DNA of 64,000 bases. Origin: Lactarius indigo (lineage: Eukaryota; Basidiomycota; Agaricomycetes; Russulales; Russulaceae). The translations under genes and the position numbers were made by a program. Below the pieces are notes generated by a model that saw only the letters and a program-made list of their open reading frames with translations, was not told the origin of the DNA and did not search any database. This document shows, in pieces, positions 56,904 to 64,000 of the stretch; within the stretch, counting starts at the first letter, position 1; the number at the start of each line of letters is the position of its first letter. The DNA is taken from assembly GCA_025766275.1 (NCBI GenBank), contig JAFKAC010000132.1, positions 62,001-126,000 on the forward strand. Reading direction: 5' to 3'.

Positions 56904-59387
56904 AAATCGAGTCGCGTCGGTAAAACTAAGGCAATCCATCCTTGCACGCGATACCAAGACAATGGGATGTATTATTCCTTCTCTAGTTACTTTTAGAGGA
57001 CTCGGAAAGTCTCCAATCTCAAAAGGGATTGGATGCCGGATCCATGTAGTATTTATGTTCGAATAAGTCCTGTACTCGAACGTATACCATACATTTATGG
57101 ATTCTGGTTCGAGAGCCCAAACAACGAGGCCCTCGTTCCTGAGATTAGAACAACTTTGAAGCTTGGTCGCCCGTTCACCGTGATTTGCATTATGTATAGT
57201 AGTACGTGCACCATAAGGACAGGTGTGCGCTTGTCACACCTGCAAGCGCCCGAACCTTTGTTCTCGGGAGTTGTTGGTGGATTCACCTGGACGTCCGCCA
57301 TTGGCCTGGTCGCTTTACGTGCACAAGGTGCGTATGAGAAGACCACATCCAGTGGGACCGTCGACATCGCAGCTTAGGTGGACGGATGTGCCGATGTCTC
57401 GTACTTGTGTGGGTCGCCGTGGATGCGTATCAGTCGGCAGGTAGGTTCCATAGAGGAACCCAAATTAGAAGGAGGAAACGATGCGAGAGAGAGAGAAGAG
57501 GAGGATGAGAGGTGCTGGCGAGGCAACGATCGCGGGATGGAGTGTAACGACTGGCGTCAGAACCGAGGGAGAGAGGAGCAGGGGTCAACAAAGGCGGCTA
57601 GACGAGGCATAATTATGAAGGCGGCAATGCTATACAAATCCTACGAAGAAAGCCCAAGTGTCGTTAATTGGAACTGACTAGCATGGACCGCGCCGAAATA
57701 ACAAATGAGCGAAACAGCCTAGTAGCAGTGCCAGATAAAGTGAGAGAGAAGTGTTAACTATATCTTGGGGGAAGCCAGCGCCCTGTTCCGGAACGGCAAG
57801 TGAATAAGTCAAATGGGAGAGGAGATGGGAAGTAGGCGTGGCATACGTAGATAAAGGAAAAGAAGTACGATTGTCATCGGAACGGGTACAGAACGCGGCG
57901 ATGTCGGCGAAGTAAACTCAGAGAAACGGAACAAATAACATTTGGGCAAGAACAAAGGGGGCTGTAAGCGTCGAGGGTAGAAGATCAGGAAAAAGAAACA
58001 CGCATGAGACTAGAATCGCACCCAAGATCCGGACAAAGAGTAGCAGGTTGATGGAGATTGGGCGGCAGAGTGTACTAGGTGTAAATGAGAAGTAGAATAG
58101 CGAGAGGACAGTACGAAAGTGTCGACACGAGGGGCAAATGACGAGGGTGTTGTGGATAGGGACACGTAAACAGTCGAGCCACCTGGTAGCGAGGGCGAGG
58201 GACGCCGACGACAGAGTCATCAGAAAGCGAGAGAAAGAGCTTAAGGGAGCGATAGATTAAAGGATATGTTGAGACAAAGACGGCGAGAACGAACGAGATA
58301 GGACAGGAGGTGTAGGGATTCGCGCGACGACCAAAGCTGAAGGCAGGGGAACTCGGGGTGAGATACTGGAACAAGCCCTAGAGTAAGTAGTAGCGGAGAA
58401 GGTCCAAATACACTTGTAAGTCCGCTCGAAGTACGTATACTGTACTGTTGCACGGTAGCCGGCCATGCTAGCTAGTCGGGTGACAACTCCGAGATAGCTT
58501 GGCGCGTGAGAGGAGGAAGAGGCGCAAGACGAGTTAGGTCCTCCACTGGCAGGTGCTGGTAGGATTGGGTGTGAGGGCGGCGGATGCGACATCGAGATCG
58601 CGTCCCTGCTTCGGTCCACCACAGCTTCTGAGTGCGAAGAAAATACGAACGCGCACCTATATGATGGAGATACGAGTGGTTTGGAGATATCCCATGCCGC
58701 GTTGAAGCAAGGGTGGGCAATGGACATCTTCGGGATCTACGCACCAAAATGCTAGCTGCAGATAAACTTGGCGGGGGTACTACTGTACGCACCGATGCTT
58801 GACACTCTGAATGTTTTCCGGACATGCAGTGCTCGATTCGATACTGTCAGTCCATTGGCGGCGGGTAAAAAAATAAAAATAGGCCTCGCGTATGCTTGCG
58901 AAGTTACAGTGACAATGCCTTCACGATCTACAAGTAAATGGTAGTGAAAAGGAAACGTATAAAGGCACCGCAATGAAGGGGAGGTCATTTGTTCATAAGA
59001 GTACAACTTGAACAGACAGGTAGAGAATAGACACGTGGCCTTGCAGGTATGTGTGCAAACAAGTTCCAAACAAACAAAAGAAAAACATCCGCGTCAGGGT
59101 ACGTACCGAGCACACCCAGCACTGGCATACAATGATCGGGTGTGCAGTTATGGACTGATATTCGAGCACTTCGAGAAGAGATTTGGTATTCCCAGTGCAA
59201 GGGCATGCAGGGAAAGGAGTAGATTACTCTCGATTGATATCGCCACGATGCGTGCTGTGAGGGTAGGTATTGACGCCGGTTAGGACTTCTGTTGGAAATA
59301 TATCACCGTTGAGGCATCAGACTTCCTTCGTCTTCGGTGTCCTTTTTCTCGTCATCTCATAACCTGCTGATATTCCGGCTCTGATCC
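56904..59387. other. Last array spacer before the CHAT gene
   Basis: Partial T module (57100-57190), the block related to 52980-53220, and D module 57720-58330, ending with GCTCGAAGTACGTATACTG at about 58425. From 58440 to 59387 the DNA no longer matches the array; it is probably the upstream region of the CHAT gene. Frames on the minus strand are purine-bias artefacts. Confidence 0.5.
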
Positions 59388-62300
59388 ATGGCCACCTCGA
59401 AGTCTCGATGTGAGTCCAAATCGTGACTTTGCGTCTGAAATGTGGCCTTCTCACCACTAGTATCTTCCACCCCACTGAAAACTATTTCGTACTTTAGCCA
59501 CCCTTCCCCAAGTTGACGAAGAGATCTTTGAATACCACCGTCTTCTCAAATTGTCACCTCGATCAGATCCTCGTCGTCCAACTCTCCTCCGGCAATTGGC
59601 GGCGCTGCGAAACAACCGCTTCGTGTTGTCAGATCAGAAAGGCGACCTCGATAAATCCATCGTCCACCTGACAGAAGCAATTCTCCTCCCGTTCCAACCA
59701 AGTCAAGATGTGGTCCATATGTTCTTCCAGCTCGCATCTGTCCTCCTCTCTCGCTTCTCGTTTTACGAACGACCTAAAGATATCAAGTCCTCAGTTAAAT
59801 ACTTTCGCCTCCTTCGAATGAACTTCCGCCCCCTCGAAGCTTTCGACATCCCGCACAATCAACTTACGCTACGCTTAGTTAGAGCGCTGCCCTTTCACTC
59901 GGCGTCGGGCCCTGGCGATACAATACAGGATATCGAGGAGATGGCAACCCTTACCCACGAACTACTTTCTTCGGACATTCCGATGAACAACTTGATTCAT
60001 GCAATAAAAGCATTTTCTGCAGCTGTTACCAATACTTTCCATCTAGATGACGCAAAGGCAGCAAAGCTGCCTCCCGAGAAAGTTACTCGAGTCCTGCGAG
60101 AGGTAGAATCCATCCTGCCAGACTCGCACACCTCCCACTCAGAGGTCGAACGTGAGTCCCAATTCTTCATCTGAATCTTTGCCTTCAGGCTTCCATCTGC
60201 CCTCCTGCAACTGAAAACTAATTCGCGCTTTTAGTTACTCTTCCCCAACTCGAGAAAGAGATCCTCAAATACTGCCATCTTCTCGCATCGTCGCCTCGAT
60301 CCCATCCTTGCCGCCCTACTCGTCTCCGGCAATTGGCGGCGCTGCGAAACAATCGCTTCGCGTTGTCACATCAGAAAAGCGACCTCGACAATTCCATCAC
60401 CCATCACACCGAAGCTGTTCTCCTCCCATTGCGACCAACTCAAAGCGTGGTTCATATGTTCTTCCAACTTGCATCTATCCTCCTTTCACGCTACGTGGTT
60501 TACAAACAACCTCAAGATGTCAAATCCTCGGCTGAATACCTCCGCTTTCTTCGGATTAACTTCCACCCTCTTGAAGCATTCGGCATCAGACGCGGTCAGC
60601 TTACGTCACGCTTACTTCAAGCGCTGGCCGAGAACTCGGTCTTGGGATCTGGCAATACGATACAGGAGATGGAGGAGATGGCTGCCCTTATCCCCGAAGT
60701 CCTCGACTCGGGCGTCTCGACCCCTGAATCATTAGATGCCATTGCAGCTGTCGCTGATGCTGTTACCGAGTCCGAGATGTTTCGTCGAAGGCACACACAA
60801 CAGTTTGCTGAGCGAGTCGTCCAAATGCTGCGAGAGGCAACCATTCTCAAACCAGACTCGCATGACGTCTCCTATGCGCTTGCAAGCTGTCTCGCTGATC
60901 GCTTCCAGGCGACGCAGGAGATCAACGATTACGAAGAGGCGATAGCCATCGCGGACAAAATCATCGCTACTCACTCCCCTAGAGATAGTCTAACTCTGAC
61001 GCAGAGAAACGCGATCGGGTTGATTCAAGTGCTTGTGGTGTCTCGGTCGAACTCGTACTCTGGGCCGGAGTATCTAGAGGATGCTATCCACCGCTTCCGC
61101 ACCTTACTCTACCTTCCATCTCTTCCGGATCAAGATCGCACCGACTTAGTTGATGGCTTGGACAACTATGAGCGGCAGCGATTCAGTTACTTTGGCGTCA
61201 CTGGGAACTCAGGAGAATCACCTTCCTATGGATACCATCCCTATTTCGTCTTGCAGAGACCGGGTCCACACCAATGGAGCGGTGTCCCAGAAGATGATCC
61301 TGGGTTGCAAATGGTAGAGAAAGTAGATCGCCTGAAGGAAATTCTCACCACCGTTCAAAATGGAAAGATAACGGACGTAGAAGTGGCTGTTGAGCGTAGC
61401 CGAACATTACTCCCTTTACAGTACTCTAATGACCGATTCTCGTACTTTCCCGCAATTGTGTTCGCTGATATCCTCTTCCGAGCGTATCTACGCACGAATC
61501 GATTGGTTTACCTCAATGAAGCAATTACCACGCATCGCGATCTCCGCAAAGTGTCAGCCCCCAAAGCGATCCACTTTCAACTAGGAGTGGTACTTCTTCG
61601 GTCTGTGATTGCCCGCTACAATTTGTTCCATCGCAGTCAGGACTTCGAGGAAGCTATGCAACTCTTTCCCGAGGTCGTAAATGATGGTTCCGCGGTGGTA
61701 TTCCATCGGTTCAAGATTTCATATGGGTGGGCGAACACGGCACGACTCAATGCGCATCCCTCGATTTTGACTGCATATGAGAAGGCCATGTCACTGATGC
61801 AAGAAACCCTTGTTTTCTCCCCAACTTTGCATATCCAGCATTTTCGCCTCGCCGATGCACTCATGGAAGCGGAGGAGTTGCCATCGGAATATGCATCTTA
61901 TCAGATCGAAACGGGTCAATTCGAACAGGCTATAGAGACTCTGGAACGAGGAAGAGCGTTACTCTGGTCCGAAATGCGAGGCCTCCGTACATCCACCGAC
62001 CAACTCCGTGCAGCCGACCCAACCTTAGCGGATAAATTAGTGGATATCAATCACAGGCTCGAATCGGTGACGATGTCCGTTGCAGAGAGCGAGAGCGAAG
62101 AGATGGACTCAATTGGTCGTCTCGTTGCCGTACAACGGAGACTTTTGGAACAGCGTGATACCCTCATCTTTCATATTCGGTCCTTCCCTGGCTTCGGGGA
62201 TTTCCTGAAGCCGCCATTGTTTGACGCCCTTAATTCTGCCGCAGCACACGGACCAGTCATCATTGTTAACCAATCTAAATGGCGCTCAGACATTGTCATC

Positions 62301-63293
62301 CTGCACAAAGATTCACCTCCTTCTGTCATTTCTACCCCCTTCAACTTCCATGATCGCGCAAACCGGTTAAAGACTCAATTACTGCGTTCCCGGAAAGAGA
62401 GCGGTCTCGACTCGAGGGACTACGATCTTACTCTAGCTTCCATTCTCTCGGACTTATACAAGCTCGTTGGAGAGCCGGTCATCAATAGACTCCGCCAGTT
62501 AGAGGTTCCGGAGAATTCTCGGGTCTGGTGGTGCCCGACGTCCGCCTTCTGCTCTCTTCCCCTCCACGCGATGGGTCCAATTCCATCCAACGATGGCAAA
62601 GAGCGATACTTCTTGGACCTGTACGTCACTTCATACACACCAACACTCTCTGCTCTCGTCGAGTCCCAAAAGCTTGGGTTGTTGCCTGAGACGTTCGACA
62701 AGCCTTCACTGCTTCTTGTGGCACGACCCGATACTCTGCCTGGGGCATGGGAGGAGATAGGGGCGATCCAAGCTGCCAAGGTCCCAGAGACAACCCTCAT
62801 TTCGGCAACGGCAACGCCTAGGAACGTAATGGAACGCCTGAGGGATCACCAGTGTGCTCACTTCGTGTGTCACGGTATACTGGAGACAGGCAAACCGTTT
62901 GACGCCTCGTTCGAGCTCCACGGAGACAATCTCACGTTGCTGGACATCGTCCGATCTCAACTACCCGCTGCAGGATTTGCGTTCCTCTCTGCTTGTCACA
63001 CTGCGGAGCTGACCGAAGACAGTATTGCTGACGAAGGACTGCACCTTACTGCTGCGATGCAATACTGTGGATTCCGCAGCGTCGTCGGAACGATGTGGGC
63101 TATGGCCGATACGGATGGGGCAGACCTATCTAAACACTTCTACAAATCAATTTTCTCAGACAGGGCTAGCCAGAAAGGAGTGCCATATTACGAAAGATCT
63201 GCGAAGGCACTTCAGTTTGCGGTGAAGAAGCTGCGGAGGAAGAGAGGAATCACGCTAGAACGATGGGTAAATTTCGTTCACTATGGTGCGTGA
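59388..63293 (+). CDS. TPR-like repeats plus CHAT protease-domain protein
   Basis: Three exons (59388-59409, 59498-60151, 60235-63293) join in phase to 1244 residues. Residues about 8-225 (exon 2) and 226-440 (start of exon 3) are tandem copies of one helical TPR-like block: TLPQVDEEI versus TLPQLEKEI, RQLAALRNNRF in both, VVHMFFQLASVLLSRF versus VVHMFFQLASILLSRY. More TPR-like helices follow to about residue 800, ending with FEQAIETLERGRALLWSEMR. The C-terminal CHAT domain (about 950-1244) has AHFVCHG with His1105 and FLSACHTAE with Cys1146, the caspase-like His/Cys pair. CHAT proteins are cysteine peptidases; TPR-CHAT proteins serve in bacterial defence and are abundant in mushrooms, where their substrates are unknown. 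No signal peptide is seen, so it is probably cytosolic. Both introns interrupt at the same phase in the duplicated exons. Confidence 0.9.
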
Positions 63294-63754
63294 TTGAGTG
63301 ATCCATCGTGAGTGAGTCCTAATTTATGTGGGTTCGTCCTCCCGACTCCTCCGTGCTAATAGCTTGTCTGTAGCGGCATGGGTGGTGTCATACCGTACCA
63401 TTTGATTGTGAATTTGTGACTGCAGAGTACTCAGGTCGGGTATGTTCGACTGGTAGAGCGGATTCTGCAGTGAGAAGACAGGTGATGAGGAAGTAGTCAG
63501 GTAAGAGAGGACAAAGGAAAATAATCGTGAAGCCGTAAACATGCAAATTGGGGGGACAGCGAGCGAATAACTGGGGTCCGAATCGAGAACGAGAGAAGCA
63601 GGAGCAGATCAAGGCAGAGGACTGGAACCAAAAGATGGCAATACTAGAATTGATTGATTGTAGTCTTGCGAGAATACCTCTGGGAGAGTCGTCGATTGGA
63701 ACCTGATTCGCATGAATATCGCACTGAAAGTCAAGGCATACTGGCCCTAGGGCG
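63294..63754. other. 3' flank of the CHAT gene, no gene
   Basis: Unique to about 63540, then related to array DNA (the CGAGAGAAGCAGGAGC-like block of 40525 and 57570). No coding frame is supported. Confidence 0.5.
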
Positions 63755-63880
63755 TCAATGATGATTCTGCCTTCCATCTCTTCCAGATCAAGATCACGCA
63801 GATTGAGCTGTTGGCTTGCACACTAACAGAGGCGGCGATTCAGTCACTTTGGCGTGACTCGGAACTCAGGAGAATCTAGA
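63755..63880 (+). pseudogene. Internal relic of a TPR-CHAT gene, third copy
   Basis: TGATTCTGCCTTCCATCTCT, TCCAGATCAAGATC and GGCGATTCAGTCACTTTGGC align with 61110-61225 of the intact gene 2.5 kb upstream, with stops. It has the same left breakpoint as the relics at 36548 and 42085. Confidence 0.7.
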
Positions 63881-64000
63881 TCGACGCGGGAACGAGGTCG
63901 TATCTACTGCATATAAGCTCAAAGGTTGTTGTGACCCCTTGGAGACAAGAAAGAGACTCATTGTCCGTTCTCCCAAACTTGAACTCATAAAATATATAGT
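63880..64000 (-). repeat. Start of an inverted array module
   Basis: GACGCGGGAACGAGGTCGTA is the reverse complement of the T-module word found in direct orientation at about 40315 and 52670. The array therefore continues, turned around, beyond the window. Confidence 0.55.

Larger units (their letters stand above)
28530..58440. repeat. Degenerate tandem array of about 5-kb units with seven-TM genes
   Basis: The same order of modules recurs. An S module with CTTCGCTC and a GTGCGGTGCAGTGATGGCGA-type word occurs at 28530-28640, 30930-31110, 37310-37500 and 49390-49520. A promoter-side module with CGGAGTTGTAAA and TCGCACCGA words lies at 31500-31930, 32380-32850, 37680-38225 and 50085-50620, and partly at 55010-55224. 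The seven-TM gene comes next, followed by a T module containing GAGCACGAACAATGAGGCTC and ACGACCTCGTTCC at 29270-29740, 34745-35070, 40060-40400 and 52440-52760, and partly at 57100-57190. Last is a purine-rich D module at 29780-30260, 35300-35900, 40700-41370, 53540-54150 and 57720-58330. Four units keep the gene; others are partial. Divergence is visible everywhere, so the array is old. The 7.1-kb element at 42255-49388 is a later insertion. Confidence 0.8.

Noticed and set aside
1..64000. tRNA, rRNA or CRISPR features
   Set aside because: I found no cloverleaf with B-box-like GGTTCGAATCC spacing, no rRNA-like stretch and no spaced identical repeats; a covariance-model scan would be needed to exclude tRNAs firmly.

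Overview
The window looks like a gene-poor, repeat-rich stretch of a basidiomycete genome, most likely an Agaricomycete. Genes have many introns of about 50-65 nt with CTRAY branch points. The proteins match Agaricomycete families: Tnp2- and Plavaka-type CACTA transposases, TPR-CHAT proteins, multi-exon seven-TM proteins of a mushroom-type family and PP2C-like mitochondrial proteins. Identification is by eye; no database search was possible.

Layout. (1) 0.7-10.9 kb: a module of one PP2C-like gene (minus) and one C2H2 zinc-finger gene (plus) is repeated. Three PP2C-like copies are present (two broken, one open at 442 aa) and two zinc-finger copies. All PP2C copies have lost the metal-binding signature motifs, so they look like pseudophosphatases. 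(2) 10.9-21.3 kb: a 10.4 kb CACTA-like DNA transposon with inverted ends, subterminal AGTCG/CGACT clusters and a 9-bp flanking direct repeat. It has an apparently intact 1086-aa Tnp2 transposase and accessory genes on the opposite strand. On its left arm it carries two host-like gene fragments: a kinetochore Spc7/KNL1 piece and an emopamil-binding (EXPERA) sterol-isomerase piece. (3) 21.4-25.9 kb: two ordinary-looking genes, a C2-domain protein and a long low-complexity protein. (4) 26-28.5 kb: sparse DNA with an MFS transporter remnant. (5) 28.5-59 kb: a degenerate tandem array of roughly 5-kb units. Each complete unit has a 13-exon seven-TM gene followed by a long purine-rich, gene-free tract. 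Four copies of the gene are recognisable: three are open when spliced and one has a single nonsense codon. A second, nearly intact 7.1 kb Plavaka-type CACTA element interrupts the array at 42.3-49.4 kb; a paralogous array copy shows its empty site with a 2-bp GG duplication. (6) 59.4-63.3 kb: an intact 1244-aa protein with a duplicated TPR-like N-terminal block and a C-terminal CHAT protease domain with the His/Cys pair. Broken fragments of a CHAT gene lie at four other places in or beside the array, three with the same breakpoint. The 3' edge of the window begins an inverted copy of an array module.

How the parts fit: the region grows by segmental duplication and transposon insertion. The seven-TM genes and the CHAT gene have been duplicated together at least in part, and the large transposon ends only 10 bp upstream of the start codon of the one surviving PP2C-like gene. 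A receptor-plus-protease pairing is a hypothesis from linkage only.
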